A stretch of 64,000 nt of DNA from Burkholderiaceae bacterium (lineage in GTDB: Bacteria; Pseudomonadota; Gammaproteobacteria; Burkholderiales; Burkholderiaceae_C): contig JAIEMS010000002.1 of assembly GCA_019751915.1 (NCBI GenBank), positions 1 through 64,000 on the forward strand. Direction: 5' to 3'. This document shows positions 46,683-56,909 of this stretch, one piece after another. Position 1 is the stretch's first letter; the number at the start of each line of letters is the position of its first letter. The notes below the pieces were generated by a model. The model had not been told where the DNA came from. It searched no databases and was given only the letters and a program-made list of their open reading frames with translations. Both the position numbers and the translations under genes were made by a program.

Positions 46683-47507
46683 TTAGTCGCGCAGCAGGTC
46701 GTTCAGGCTGGTCTTGGCGCGCGTTTGGGCATCGACGCGCTTGACGATGACGGCAGCGTACAGGTTGTAGCGGCCATTGTCTTTGGGCAAACTGCCGCTG
46801 ATGACCACCGAACCTGCGGGAATGCGGCCATAGGTGATCTCGCCGGTCGCGCGGTCGTAAATCGGGGTGCTCTGGCCGATATAAACGCCCATGCTGATGA
46901 CCGAGTTTTCTTCAACGATCACACCCTCGACGACTTCAGAGCGCGCGCCGATGAAGCAGTTGTCTTCAATGATGGTCGGGCCTGCTTGCAGCGGCTCGAG
47001 CACACCACCCAAGCCGACACCACCGGACAAATGCACGTTTTTACCCACTTGGGCGCACGAACCGACGGTGGCCCATGTATCGACCATCGTGCCCTCATCG
47101 ACGTAAGCGCCAATGTTGACGTAAGAGGGCATCAAAATGGCACCCTTGGCAATAAAGCTGCCACGCCGGGCCACGGCAGGAGGAACGACGCGCACACCCG
47201 TGGCGGCCATTTCTTGGGCCGAAAGGTGGGCAAACTTGGTCGGAACCTTGTCGTAAAAGCCCAAATCACCCGACTGGATGAGTTCGTTGTCTTTCAGGCG
47301 GAACGACAACAGCACCGCTTTTTTGATCCACTGGTGCACCGTCCATTGGCCCACGCTCTGGCGGGTGGCAACGCGCAGGGTGCCGTTGTTGAGTTCAGAG
47401 ATCACATGATCGACGGCCTCGCGCACTTCAGCCGGAGCCGAGGCGGGCGACAGGTTGGCGCGGTTGTCCCACGCGGATTCGATAGTGCTTTGCAGTTGTT
47501 GGGTCAT
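46683..47507 (-). CDS. dapD: Tetrahydrodipicolinate N-succinyltransferase
   Basis: 274 aa, the exact family length. A left-handed beta-helix of hexapeptide repeats ([34 protein letters not shown]) and the conserved [32 protein letters not shown] identify DapD. It succinylates tetrahydrodipicolinate using succinyl-CoA, opening the succinylase branch of lysine synthesis. It lies 14 bp after dapC and 21 bp before pilU on the same strand. Confidence 0.97.
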   Translation of the reverse strand: MTQQLQSTIESAWDNRANLSPASAPAEVREAVDHVISELNNGTLRVATRQSVGQWTVHQWIKKAVLLSFRLKDNELIQSGDLGFYDKVPTKFAHLSAQEMAATGVRVVPPAVARRGSFIAKGAILMPSYVNIGAYVDEGTMVDTWATVGSCAQVGKNVHLSGGVGLGGVLEPLQAGPTIIEDNCFIGARSEVVEGVIVEENSVISMGVYIGQSTPIYDRATGEITYGRIPAGSVVISGSLPKDNGRYNLYAAVIVKRVDAQTRAKTSLNDLLRD

Positions 47508-47521
47508 GAAATCAAGAAAAT

Positions 47522-48727
47522 TCAGGGGGTGGGAGACTGGATGAATTGCACGATGCGCTGGGCAGCTTCAAGGCATTCGGCGGTTTCTGCCACCAAAGCC
47601 ATGCGTATGCGCTGCGCACCGGGGTTAAAACCGTGGGCTTCGCGGGCGAGGTAGCTGCCCGGCAGAACCGTGACATTGTATTGAGCCAGCAAGTTGCGTG
47701 CGAACTCGGTGTCGCTCATGCCCAAATGTTCAGGCACTTTGGCCCACAGGTAAAAGCCCGCATCGGGCAAAGCCACCTCCATCACACTGGCCAGCAGCGG
47801 TGTCACCTCGGCAAACTTTTGCCGGTACTGGGCGCGGTTGTCAATGACGTGCTGCTCATCGCCCCACGCGGCAATGCTGGCCGCTTGTACGGCCAAACCC
47901 ATCGCGCTGCCGTGGTAAGTGCGGTAGAGCAAAAAGGCCTTGAGCAGCGCCGCATCGCCAGCGACAAAACCACTGCGCAGGCCGGGTACGTTGCTGCGTT
48001 TGGACAGGCTGGTGAAAGACACCAAATTTTTGAAATCGCTGCGGCCCAGTTGGGCGGCAGCTTCTAAGCCACCCAGCGGGGGCGTATCGCGAAAATAAAT
48101 CTCGCTGTAGCACTCGTCCGAGGCAATCACAAAACCGTGGCGGTCGGACAGCGCAAACAACTTTTCCCACTCCGACAGCGGCATCACCGCGCCGGTCGGA
48201 TTGCCCGGCGAGCAGACAAACAACAATTGCGTGCGCTGCCACACAGACTCGGGCACACTGTCCCAATCGACGGCGAAATTGCGTGTTGGATCGCTGGGAG
48301 CGTAATACGGCGCCGCCCCCGAAAGCAAGGCCGCGCCTTCGTAGATTTGGTAAAACGGATTGGGGCAGACCACCACGGGAGCTTCGCGCGTGGGGTCGAT
48401 GATGGTCTGGGCAAAAGCAAACAGCGCCTCGCGCGAGCCATTGACCGGCAACACCTGTGTGGCGGGGTTCAGTGCCAAACCGTAGCGGCGCGCCATCCAG
48501 CCCGTAAAAGCGTCGCGCAGGCGCGGTTCACCGGCAGTGACGGGATAACTGGCAAGTCCGCCCAAGCCTTCGACCAAGGCCTCTTTAATAAAGGGCGGCG
48601 TAGCGTGGCGCGGTTCGCCCATACCGAGGCTGATAGGACTGTAATCGGCGGGAAGATGGACACCCGAAAAAAGCTGTCGCAAACGCTCAAACGGGTACGG
48701 TTGCAAAAGAGAGAGCAAGGGATTCAT
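47522..48727 (-). CDS. dapC: Succinyldiaminopimelate transaminase
   Basis: 401 aa. A class I/II PLP aminotransferase: [44 protein letters not shown] and the PLP-lysine block [19 protein letters not shown]. The high match to the DapC motif set and its place at the head of the dapC-dapD-pilU-dapE-prmB operon fix the role: amination of N-succinyl-2-amino-6-ketopimelate with glutamate. Start is the ATG at 48727; the divergent STAS gene begins 216 bp away. Confidence 0.94.
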   Translation of the reverse strand: MNPLLSLLQPYPFERLRQLFSGVHLPADYSPISLGMGEPRHATPPFIKEALVEGLGGLASYPVTAGEPRLRDAFTGWMARRYGLALNPATQVLPVNGSREALFAFAQTIIDPTREAPVVVCPNPFYQIYEGAALLSGAAPYYAPSDPTRNFAVDWDSVPESVWQRTQLLFVCSPGNPTGAVMPLSEWEKLFALSDRHGFVIASDECYSEIYFRDTPPLGGLEAAAQLGRSDFKNLVSFTSLSKRSNVPGLRSGFVAGDAALLKAFLLYRTYHGSAMGLAVQAASIAAWGDEQHVIDNRAQYRQKFAEVTPLLASVMEVALPDAGFYLWAKVPEHLGMSDTEFARNLLAQYNVTVLPGSYLAREAHGFNPGAQRIRMALVAETAECLEAAQRIVQFIQSPTP

Positions 48728-48943
48728 GGGGCATCATTATGGGCGATGCCCGCAGCTATACGGCCTGCACCCCAACGCATCGGCGTTGCAGAGGCTCACA
48801 GGAAAATCATTTGATTGTGACAATTTACGGTGGTTGGGGCGTTCACATAGCGTTACGATGTAGAGCCTCTGGATTTCTATGCAATCCAGACCCTGACGGT
48901 GGTTTCAGACCCCTCTTTCTCTCATTCTCTTAGAGGTAAGTTC

Positions 48944-49255
48944 ATGGTCGAGCACACTGAATCAGCATTGCGCATTAGCGGCGAATTCAGCATTTTGACG
49001 GCACAGGAACTCAAGCAATACCTTCTGGATGCAGTAATTCGTTCCGAAACACCCGAAATAAAGATTGACCTTTCTGAGGTCACGGAATTTGATTCCGCCG
49101 GTTTGCAGCTCATGGTGATGACCAAACGCGAAGCAGAGCGCCGTGGGAAGTATATTCGATTTGAACCTTGCAGTGCCACAGTGCTTGATTTATTAGCACT
49201 CTGTGATTTGGTTGATTATTTTTCCAAGCCTATTATGAATAGCACCCAAAGATGA
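48944..49255 (+). CDS. STAS-domain protein (anti-sigma-factor-antagonist-like)
   Basis: 103 aa. A single STAS domain with IDLSEVTEFDSAGLQLMVM; Ser51 of DSAG is the canonical phosphorylation site. No anti-sigma kinase is nearby. It lies 10 bp before cheA and is presumably co-transcribed, so it may sense or relay the state of this chemotaxis-like cluster. AGAGGTAAG precedes the ATG 48944; the frame to 48899 has no better site. Confidence 0.88.
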   Translation: MVEHTESALRISGEFSILTAQELKQYLLDAVIRSETPEIKIDLSEVTEFDSAGLQLMVMTKREAERRGKYIRFEPCSATVLDLLALCDLVDYFSKPIMNSTQR

Positions 49256-49265
49256 GGTGATTGGC

Positions 49266-51452
49266 ATGAATTTAGACGATGCACTGAAGATATTTGTTAC
49301 AGAAAGTCGTGAGCTTCTGGGGGAGATGGAAGCTGCCTTGCTCAAGGTCGAGCAATCGCCCAACGATCCTGATCTGATCAATGCTATTTTTCGTGCAGCC
49401 CACACTATCAAAGGATCGGCAGGGCTTTTTGGACTCGATCATTTGGTTGAGTTTACCCATAATGCCGAAAATATCCTAGACCAAGTGCGGGCAGGTAAAT
49501 TACCAATCACGGGTGAATTGGTAATTTTATTGCTTGCATTTTGTGACCACGCGAGCACCTTGATTGATTTTATCGATCAAGGTCAAGATGTGCCGCCACA
49601 AGTCGCAGAGCGAAGCAAGGAATTGATTTCCAAAATGGAAATTGGCTCCCATAAAAGCGCTGAAAAATTTGAAATTTGTGAGATCGAAAATCCTTCTCAC
49701 AGCGTTGCTACAGAAAACTGGCATCTATCCCTGCATTTTGGTCGAGAGGTCCTTCGCAATGGCATGGATCCTGCATCATTTATTCGTTATTTGGCTACGA
49801 TGGGGCGTATCGTACGCATCGTAACTTTAACGAAAAATATTCCAGAAGGTGAAAATTTAGACCCTGAAGATTGTTATCTTGCTTTTGAAATAAGCTATCA
49901 AACTGAAGCAGATAAAAACACCATTGAAGGCGCTTTTGAATTTGTTCGTGATGATGCAATTATCAATATAATACCGCCAAAAAGCAGCCGCAGAGAATAT
50001 TTAAAGCTCATTCAAAATTCACCAAGCCCAATTGATGTTAGTGAAAATCTCGTTCGCTGTGGCACACTCACCCCAGAAGAGTTGGAATTGGTTTTTGATG
50101 AGAAGTTAGAAAAAAATATTCAAGAAGCAACACCAGTACCAAAATCAGAAACAAGCGTTGCTGCCAATCGCCCTGATGAAAAAATACCAGAGACAAAAGA
50201 AAAGAAAGAATCAAAATCAAACGACTATTCTCTCATTCGTGTTAATTCAGCGAATCTTGATAGCCACATTAATCTGATTGGCGAGCTTATTACAGCAAGC
50301 TCAAGTCTGAGCATTTCTGCATTAAAAAGCGGAGTGCCAGAGCTTCTGGAATCGGCCTCAGTCATGGCCCGTTTGGTAGAGAGTATCCGTGACTCGGCAT
50401 TACAGTTGCGAATGGTTCAAATAGGTGCCACTTTTAACAAATTTCAACGTGTCGTACACGATGTTTCCAAAGAAACCGGCAAAGATATTAATTTAATAAT
50501 AAGCGGTTCTGAAACTGAGTTAGATAAAAATATCATTGAAAAAATTGGTGATCCATTATTGCATTTAATTCGAAATTCAATCGACCACGGAATTGAATCT
50601 GCTGAAGTCAGAGCAGCCAATGGAAAGCCATCTCAAGGCACACTTTCATTGAATGCATACCATGAGTGTGGCAGCATTGTGATTGAGGTCTCTGATGATG
50701 GCGGCGGTCTGAATAAGAAGCGAATTCTTGCCAAAGCGATAGAGCGTGGCTTAATAAAACCCGATCAAACGCTGAATGATAATGAAATCCAAAACTTAAT
50801 ATTCGAACCTGGTTTTTCTACTTCAGAAAAAGTAAACAACCTGTCTGGTCGTGGTGTCGGCATGGATGTGGTTCGTCGCAACATCAGCGCACTGCGCGGA
50901 ACCATCGAGATCGAAAGCACTGAAACTGTAGGTACATCCATGCGTATCAGATTACCATTAACATTGGCAATTATTGATGGTTTTTTAGTTGGGGTTGGAG
51001 ATTCTGCTTTTGTTGTTCCTCTCGATATGGTCGAAGAGTGTGTGCAATTAACACAGCACGAAATCGATGAATCACAAGGCAGAGACCATATCAATTTAAG
51101 AGGAAAGGTGCTTCCATTTATCCGGCTTAAAGACATATTCAATGTTCCAGATCGGCCCATCAAAGAATTTGAATTCGACCCTGAATTAAATATAGATCCA
51201 GAGTTTGCTTTCTTGCTTCAGCCTACTCAAAGAGATAATGTTGTTATTGTAAATTTTGCAGGAAATCGAGTTGGCCTTGTTGTGGATGAGCTTCAAGGAG
51301 AGTATCAGACCGTGATTAGGCCGCTTGGTAAAGTCTTCAATGGTTTAAAGGGGCTTAGTGGATTCACTATACTTGGTACAGGGCGCGTTGCCTTGATTAT
51401 AGATGTTCCTAGCTTGGTGATGCGCATTGTCAATGGATGTGTTTTTCATTAA
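49266..51452 (+). CDS. cheA: CheA histidine kinase
   Basis: 728 aa. Order: Hpt with AAHTIKGSAG (His46), a linker, a P2-like or additional fold about 150-250 (LHFGREVLRNGMDPASFIRYL), a long charged linker (KSETSVAANRPDEKI..KEKKES), dimerisation domain, HATPase (LHLIRNSIDHGIE, DDGGGL, GRGVGMDVVRRNI) and CheW-like domain at the C-terminus. It autophosphorylates and passes phosphate to a response regulator under MCP control. The ATG 49266 has GAGGTG 7 bases upstream. No cheY, cheW or cheB is in this cluster. The gene is AT-rich (many AAT, ATT, AAA codons) compared with dapC or phaB. Confidence 0.95.
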   Translation: MNLDDALKIFVTESRELLGEMEAALLKVEQSPNDPDLINAIFRAAHTIKGSAGLFGLDHLVEFTHNAENILDQVRAGKLPITGELVILLLAFCDHASTLIDFIDQGQDVPPQVAERSKELISKMEIGSHKSAEKFEICEIENPSHSVATENWHLSLHFGREVLRNGMDPASFIRYLATMGRIVRIVTLTKNIPEGENLDPEDCYLAFEISYQTEADKNTIEGAFEFVRDDAIINIIPPKSSRREYLKLIQNSPSPIDVSENLVRCGTLTPEELELVFDEKLEKNIQEATPVPKSETSVAANRPDEKIPETKEKKESKSNDYSLIRVNSANLDSHINLIGELITASSSLSISALKSGVPELLESASVMARLVESIRDSALQLRMVQIGATFNKFQRVVHDVSKETGKDINLIISGSETELDKNIIEKIGDPLLHLIRNSIDHGIESAEVRAANGKPSQGTLSLNAYHECGSIVIEVSDDGGGLNKKRILAKAIERGLIKPDQTLNDNEIQNLIFEPGFSTSEKVNNLSGRGVGMDVVRRNISALRGTIEIESTETVGTSMRIRLPLTLAIIDGFLVGVGDSAFVVPLDMVEECVQLTQHEIDESQGRDHINLRGKVLPFIRLKDIFNVPDRPIKEFEFDPELNIDPEFAFLLQPTQRDNVVIVNFAGNRVGLVVDELQGEYQTVIRPLGKVFNGLKGLSGFTILGTGRVALIIDVPSLVMRIVNGCVFH

Positions 51453-51476
51453 TCTTAACAATAAAAGGTAAATAAA

Positions 51477-53411
51477 ATGAAGATAACTGTCGCTAAAAAA
51501 ATAGCATTTTTGGCTTTGTCGGCATTATTAGGAATAATGCTAATTACTGGACTTGCTCAGAGGGATATGAGGTCGATATTTGATGCGACAAATTTTGCAA
51601 ATGTCAACACAGTGCCATCATTGATTGCTCTTAACAATTTGCAAAAAAGTTTTTTATCTATTAGAGTTCAGGCAAGAAATCTTTTGCTAGCAAAAAGTGA
51701 TGCTGATGTAGTTGAAGCGAATAATTTAATAAAGAAATTTTCTGGTGATGTTTTGAAAGCGATCAAGACTTATGAAGATCTGCTTGCTGACGAAAAAGAC
51801 ATCGAACTTTTTAATCAAGAAAAGAAGCTGTTTTCTGAATACGAAATTATTCTGTCAGCTGTCATTAAAGAGGCAGGCAATGGGGAGGTCGGAATGGAGA
51901 AAATTCGGGCTTTAATGCGTGAAACAAATGCTATTACCGCAAAGTTGGACGATGTTATTGTTAAGCATTTTGAATACAATTACCAATTAGGTAAAAAAGG
52001 CGCAGATGATGCGCTTGCAATTAAAAACAATGCCCTGTTGCTTGCATTGGTTGTTGCCGCTATCACCATGGTGACTGTGATTGGAGTTGGGTATACAGTT
52101 TCACGCTCTTTTTCAAAGCAATTGGGTTGTGAACCTGATGAGGCTGCTGATCTTGCCAAGAAGATTTCTGAAGGTGATTTCAGTAGTAAGATCAATGTCA
52201 AGTCTGGTGATACCACAAGCTTGATGGCAGCGATGGGTCAAATGACCATCGCCATTAAAAATGTGCTCGGTGAAATCGATACTCTTATTCAAGCTGGATC
52301 GGATGGCAAATTGCATTTGCGTGCAGATCCATCAAAGCACAAAGGTGACTTTAAAAATCTTGTGATTGGTATCAATACAACAGTGGATGGAATCGTTGAT
52401 CCTATTGATGAAGCGATTAGCGTTCTCTTGGAGATGGAAAAAGGTAATTTAACTAAAAAAGTTAAAGGTGACTACAAAGGCGAGATTAAAAATTTTAAAG
52501 ACACCCTCAACAATACAGTAGATAAACTGGCAGAAACCATCATTGAGGTCAATAACACTGCAGAAACGCTCACTTCTGCTACATCCCAAGTATCTTCTAC
52601 ATCACAATCACTTTCACAGGCATCGAGTGAGCAAGCTGCTTCGGTAGAAGAAACTTCGGCTTCTATCAATCAAATGGCATCGTCTATTCAGCAAAATACA
52701 GAAAATGCCAAAGTTGCGGAAGGAATGTCATCGCAAGGTAGTAGCAAAGCCGCTGAAGGTGGGCAGGCCGTGATTGAGACCGTTTTGGCAATGAAGCAAA
52801 TTGCCAAGAGAATTAGCATTATTGATGATATTGCCTATCAGACGAATCTTTTGGCATTGAATGCTGCGATTGAGGCAGCTCGTGCCGGTGAGCATGGCAA
52901 GGGCTTTGCTGTGGTTGCTGCTGAGGTTAGAAAGCTTGCCGAAAGATCGCAAGTCGCAGCCCAAGAGATTGGTCAACTGGCGGTTAATAGCGTCAGTATG
53001 GCAGAGAAAGCCGGTAAATTACTCGATGAAATTGTGCCAGCCACCCGAAAGACTGCCGATGTCGTCCAAGAAATTACAGCGGCATCCCAAGAACAAACGA
53101 TTGGTGTTAATCAAATTAACACTGCAATGAATCAGTTGAGTCAGATTACCCAGCAAAATGCCAGTGCCTCAGAACAGCTTGCGGCCACGGCAGAAGAGAT
53201 GTCTTCTCAGGCCTCTAGTCTCCAAGACATCATGGCATTTTTCACTGTGGATTCAGACAGTAATGATAGCCACTCTGTGATAGCGTCAGTGGTAAGCCGA
53301 AAAACACGTACACAACACCGATCTTCTGCGCCCGTCCATGCGCCACAAAATTTTGCGCGGGTCGGTAACCACTCTGCCGGGCCAGATGAGTCAAATTTTA
53401 TTGCATTTTAA
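51477..53411 (+). CDS. Methyl-accepting chemotaxis protein (AT-rich cluster)
   Basis: 644 aa. A transmembrane segment about 10-30, a periplasmic four-helix-bundle sensor about 35-185, the second membrane helix about 190-210, HAMP, then the MA signalling domain with the hairpin tip [38 protein letters not shown]. It senses an unknown small molecule and controls the adjacent CheA. No C-terminal NWETF-type pentapeptide is present (it ends SNFIAF). It follows cheA by 24 bp and lies 72 bp before cheR. Similarly AT-rich. Confidence 0.95.
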   Translation: MKITVAKKIAFLALSALLGIMLITGLAQRDMRSIFDATNFANVNTVPSLIALNNLQKSFLSIRVQARNLLLAKSDADVVEANNLIKKFSGDVLKAIKTYEDLLADEKDIELFNQEKKLFSEYEIILSAVIKEAGNGEVGMEKIRALMRETNAITAKLDDVIVKHFEYNYQLGKKGADDALAIKNNALLLALVVAAITMVTVIGVGYTVSRSFSKQLGCEPDEAADLAKKISEGDFSSKINVKSGDTTSLMAAMGQMTIAIKNVLGEIDTLIQAGSDGKLHLRADPSKHKGDFKNLVIGINTTVDGIVDPIDEAISVLLEMEKGNLTKKVKGDYKGEIKNFKDTLNNTVDKLAETIIEVNNTAETLTSATSQVSSTSQSLSQASSEQAASVEETSASINQMASSIQQNTENAKVAEGMSSQGSSKAAEGGQAVIETVLAMKQIAKRISIIDDIAYQTNLLALNAAIEAARAGEHGKGFAVVAAEVRKLAERSQVAAQEIGQLAVNSVSMAEKAGKLLDEIVPATRKTADVVQEITAASQEQTIGVNQINTAMNQLSQITQQNASASEQLAATAEEMSSQASSLQDIMAFFTVDSDSNDSHSVIASVVSRKTRTQHRSSAPVHAPQNFARVGNHSAGPDESNFIAF

Positions 53412-53483
53412 TAAAATAGAAAGTTTTGTGCCGATTTTTATTAATTAATTTTTCGGCATAATTTTTCTTGCAGGTGACTGTTT

Positions 53484-54317
53484 ATGAGTGAATCAAATCA
53501 TTTTAGAAAAATATCAATTTCTACGAGTGATTTCCATAAATTTCAGAAATTAATTTTTGAAGTTGCCGGAATAAGTCTGGGCGAAGGAAAAAAGGATTTG
53601 GTTGAGGGGAGGTTGTCAAAGAGGGTAAGAGTACTAAATTTTAGTGGATTTGGTGAGTATTTTGATTTTGTCATGAAACATCAAAATTCATCTGAATTTC
53701 AAACCGTTGTTGATCTCCTAACAACCAATGAAACCTACTTTTTTAGAGAGTCAGACCACTTTACCCTGCTGCAAGAGGTAGCACGTTCAAGCCTGAACAA
53801 GGAGCGCAGTTACGATAGATTTAGGGTTTGGAGTGCAGCCTCTTCCAGTGGAGAAGAAGCCTACACCATCGCTATGACTTTGGCTGAAACATTGGGCGAT
53901 ACCAATTGGGAAGTTTTGGGTACCGATATCAGCACAAAGGTTTTGGCGGCTGCCAAACATGGGCATTATTCTATGGACAGGTCAAAAGGAATTAGCAAGC
54001 ACCTCCTCAAAAAATACTGCCTGAAAGGAATTCACCATGAAGATGGCACTTTTTTAATTAAGAAAGAATTAAAAAAAAGAGTGGATTTCCTTCAGTGTAA
54101 TCTGATGAATATTGATCAAAAAGTTGGGCTTTTTGATGTGATCTTTCTAAGAAATGTGATGATTTATTTTGAAGCAGAGACTAAGATGAGGGTGATATCA
54201 AATATATTACCTCACTTAAAAAGTGGCGGCTATCTTTTTATTGGTCATTCTGAGTCTATCAACGGATGGAAGAGTGAGCTTGTTATGCAAAAAGCGACTG
54301 TTTATAAGAAGAAGTAG
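53484..54317 (+). CDS. cheR: CheR-type chemoreceptor methyltransferase
   Basis: 277 aa. An N-terminal all-helical domain (HKFQKLIFEVAGISLGEGKKDLVEGRLSKRVR) and a SAM-binding domain (FRVWSAASSSGEEAYTIAM, LGTDISTKVLAAAKHG, FDVIFLRNVMIYF, GGYLFIGHSESI) are characteristic. It methylates glutamates of MCPs. GCAGGTGA lies before the ATG. It is the last intact gene of the cluster; its matching methylesterase cheB is absent here. AT-rich like its neighbours. Confidence 0.95.
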   Translation: MSESNHFRKISISTSDFHKFQKLIFEVAGISLGEGKKDLVEGRLSKRVRVLNFSGFGEYFDFVMKHQNSSEFQTVVDLLTTNETYFFRESDHFTLLQEVARSSLNKERSYDRFRVWSAASSSGEEAYTIAMTLAETLGDTNWEVLGTDISTKVLAAAKHGHYSMDRSKGISKHLLKKYCLKGIHHEDGTFLIKKELKKRVDFLQCNLMNIDQKVGLFDVIFLRNVMIYFEAETKMRVISNILPHLKSGGYLFIGHSESINGWKSELVMQKATVYKKK

Positions 54318-54350
54318 CTTACCCCTACTCTTGTCAGAGAAAAGCGTTGT

Positions 54351-54841
54351 TGCACTAACTACAGCTATTTGATGGCCCAATTGGCTAGATTCACGCCAGG
54401 ATCGGCCGAAATGCTGTTGATTGCCAGCCCAATGCACGATATTGAAAAATCGCTGCTCCTGATCGAGTGCTCCTCAAATCAGGAACACTGACTGCGGAAG
54501 AATTCGACATTACCAAGACCCATCCCTCTTCAGGTTTCAAGTTTCTGGACGGTGATGGCTCCGAACTCATAAAGCTGTTGGCAACAATGGCTTGCATGGC
54601 GAAGACATTCCGGTCGAATGGGCGTGTCGTCGCACTGGCCGATGTGTTCGATGCCCTGACTTCAGAGTGACCCTACAAAACGTCTTGGTCGGTCGAGGCT
54701 GCGGCCCAATGCATCACCGAACAATCAGGCAAGCATTTTGACCCCCTGTTCGCACGGCTGTTTGTCGAGAACCTCGACCAAGTCATGCACATCAAAAAGA
54801 GGTTCGCCGACCCTCCCTCTAATGTTGCCATTGCTACCTAA
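54351..54841 (+). pseudogene. Decayed HD-GYP domain gene
   Basis: Pieces of an HD-GYP domain run in order but in changing frames: YLMAQLARFTPGSAEMLLI and SPMHDIEK (frame 1), APDRVLLKSGTLTAEEFDITKTH (after loss of one A in an A-run near 54445), NGLHGEDIPV (another frame, the [11 protein letters not shown] part is missing), VVALADVFDALTSE, an in-frame TGA at 54668, and then PYKTSWSVEAAAQCITEQSGKHFDPLFA to a stop at 54841. The N-terminus is also gone, and G of HDIGK reads E. It is a clear remnant of a former response regulator or phosphodiesterase after cheR. Confidence 0.85.
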
Positions 54842-54952
54842 ATTGGGTTCAAGTGCAAAAAAATACCCTACTACAGCGTTTTCCTTGATGGTGATGTCAC
54901 AAATCTTGGTTAGAGTGTTGGAAAACATAATTACCAACAAGGAGAATGAAGA

Positions 54953-55690
54953 ATGAGTCAAAAAGTAGCGTACGTCACTGGCGGCATGGGTGGCATCGGA
55001 ACGGCTATTTGCCAACGCTTGCACACCGAAGGTTTTAAGGTCATTGCCGGCTGCGGCCCTACGCGTGACCACGCCAAGTGGGTGGCCGAGCAAGCCGAGT
55101 TGGGCTTTACGTTCTACGCATCGGTCGGCAACGTTGGCAGCTGGGACTCCACCGTCGAAGCCTTCACCAAGGCCAAGGAAGAGCACGGCACGATTGACGT
55201 GCTGGTGAACAATGCCGGTATCACCAAAGACCGTATGTTCCTGAAGATGACGCGCGAAGATTGGGATGCCGTGATCGAAACCAACCTCAACAGCATGTTC
55301 AACGTCACCAAGCAGGTGGTGGGCGATATGGTTGAAAAGGGCTGGGGCCGCATCATCAACATTTCGTCGGTCAATGGCGTGAAGGGTCAAGCTGGTCAAA
55401 CCAACTACTCGGCTGCCAAGGCCGGTATGCACGGTTTCTCGATGGCGTTGGCGCAAGAGCTGGCGACCAAGGGCGTTACGGTTAACACCGTCAGCCCCGG
55501 CTACATCGGCACCGACATGGTCAATGCCATTCGCCAAGATGTGCTCGACAAAATCATCGCCACCGTGCCAGTCAAGCGTTTGGGCAAGCCCAGCGAGATC
55601 GCTTCGATCATTGCATGGCTGGCATCGGACGAAGGCGGCTACGCCACAGGCGCTGAGTTCTCGGTGAACGGCGGCCTGCACATGGGCTAA
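54953..55690 (+). CDS. phaB: Acetoacetyl-CoA reductase (NADPH)
   Basis: 245 aa. A short-chain dehydrogenase with TGGMGGIG (cofactor loop), NNAGITKD, the catalytic tetrad in IINISSVNG...YSAAKAG and SPGYIGTDMV. The sequence is strongly that of PhaB: it reduces acetoacetyl-CoA to (R)-3-hydroxybutyryl-CoA for PHB synthesis. AAGGAG lies upstream of the ATG. Separate from phaCA, 27.6 kb away, and followed by a strong terminator. Confidence 0.96.
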   Translation: MSQKVAYVTGGMGGIGTAICQRLHTEGFKVIAGCGPTRDHAKWVAEQAELGFTFYASVGNVGSWDSTVEAFTKAKEEHGTIDVLVNNAGITKDRMFLKMTREDWDAVIETNLNSMFNVTKQVVGDMVEKGWGRIINISSVNGVKGQAGQTNYSAAKAGMHGFSMALAQELATKGVTVNTVSPGYIGTDMVNAIRQDVLDKIIATVPVKRLGKPSEIASIIAWLASDEGGYATGAEFSVNGGLHMG

Positions 55691-55728
55691 TCGCCAGCTC
55701 CATAGACCTTTTCGGTTTATCGCTGCCC

Positions 55729-55769
55729 ACCCCCGAAGCCGATCACCGGCTTCGGGGGTTTCTTTTTTT
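55729..55769 (+). terminator. Intrinsic terminator after phaB
   Basis: A 13-bp perfect stem ACCCCCGAAGCCG / CGGCTTCGGGGGT with loop ATCAC, then TTTCTTTTTTT. The 3' edge touches the stop of the convergent KfrA-like gene. Confidence 0.92.
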
Positions 55770-56733
55770 AGCGGGGCTTGGTTAATTTCTTGCGCACCAC
55801 GGCTACCACGCGGGGGCTGCGTGGGGCAATGTGGCCGCTCCAACGGGGTTTTTCGTTGTTTTGCAGGTGGGCTACCAATGCCCGCGCTTCTTGCGTTTGA
55901 TGCTGGGCGCTGACCAATTCTGCCCGCAGGGTCTCGATTTGCTGTGTTTGTGCCAGTGCATGGGCTTGCTGAGTTGCCTGTGATTGCTCCAGTGCCGTTT
56001 GTAAATTCTCGATTTTTCTGGCCGCATCTTGGGCTTGCGCGACCCATTTTTTCGATTCTTGGCGGGCCCGATCTACTTCTTCGATCCAGCGATGCTCGTT
56101 CGCACGGTGCCGATTTTCTTGGGCGATGCGCTCTTCTTGCGCTTGCGCTTGGGCTGCGGTTAATTGCTGCTGCAGTGTGCTCTGTTGCGTGGTCAGTTGC
56201 ACGATGTCTGCCCGCTTTGCCACTATTTCTTCATCGCGCTGGGCCAGTGTCCGCTGGGCTGTTTTCCAGCGGTCGTTGCTTTCTTGCAATTGCTGCGTAG
56301 AAAGTTGCAAGGTTTCTTCCATCGCTTGCAAGCGACCGTTCACAACCAATTCGTGCGCTTGCAGTTCGGCCCGTGCTTGTTGCAGTTGCAGTGCTTCGTC
56401 GGCCAATGCCATCCGCGTTGCAGCACAGGCATTGTCCGCTTGCTCTTGCGCTTGTTGGCGTGCTGCCACCCAAAGTGCAGTGGCCGCTTGCAGCACGGAG
56501 TTGGGCAAGTCGTTGTCAGACGCACTGATTTTCTCGACCCCCAAGGTGCTGTTCAGGCGCTGCCCTAGTCCAGAGAACCATTGTTCCAGCATCGGACTGA
56601 CGGTGTTGGGCGAGCCACGCCCGATGCGCATCCGGATGCGCTCAATCGTGGGCCGCAGACCTTCTTGCAGCAAAGCATCTGCGGCATGGGCCACATCTTC
56701 ATATTGAATGGCGCGGGTGGTGGGGTATTGCAT
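55768..56733 (-). CDS. KfrA-like DNA-binding coiled-coil protein
   Basis: 321 aa. The N-terminus (IQYEDVAHAADALLQEGLRPTIERIRMRIGRGSPNTVSPML) is the KfrA_N DNA-binding domain. The rest is an extended coiled coil (about 105-290, Gln/Ala-rich heptads) ending in a basic tail (RSPRVVAVVRKKLTKPR). In plasmid RK2 KfrA binds its own promoter and helps partition. Chromosomal homologues in Betaproteobacteria have no firm role. Convergent with phaB across a shared terminator; the AT-rich 100 bp upstream (56740-56835) could be its promoter and binding site. Confidence 0.85.
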   Translation of the reverse strand: MQYPTTRAIQYEDVAHAADALLQEGLRPTIERIRMRIGRGSPNTVSPMLEQWFSGLGQRLNSTLGVEKISASDNDLPNSVLQAATALWVAARQQAQEQADNACAATRMALADEALQLQQARAELQAHELVVNGRLQAMEETLQLSTQQLQESNDRWKTAQRTLAQRDEEIVAKRADIVQLTTQQSTLQQQLTAAQAQAQEERIAQENRHRANEHRWIEEVDRARQESKKWVAQAQDAARKIENLQTALEQSQATQQAHALAQTQQIETLRAELVSAQHQTQEARALVAHLQNNEKPRWSGHIAPRSPRVVAVVRKKLTKPR

Positions 56734-56909
56734 GGCATTCCTCTCATTTAAGTAACGATAAGGGTTTGTTATCGTGATGTATTTTTCTTATTTGTAATAT
56801 ATCATACGTATTACATTATTTTTATAACATTCATGCCTTGTCATGGACGGATGTCTTCTTCTTTGGGTTCGTCTCAGAATTTGGATTGCAAAGTACGTTG
56901 AGCCAGAAG

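Noticed and set aside
45954-47654. 566-codon plus-strand frame opposite dapD and pilU
   Set aside because: It runs antisense to two genes with clear motifs; its His/Gly/Arg-rich product is typical of the complement of GC-rich coding DNA, and it has no domain.
54725-56047. 440-codon minus-strand frame spanning phaB and part of the KfrA-like gene
   Set aside because: It covers phaB antisense, the terminator and part of another gene in a different frame; the composition is that of a shadow frame.
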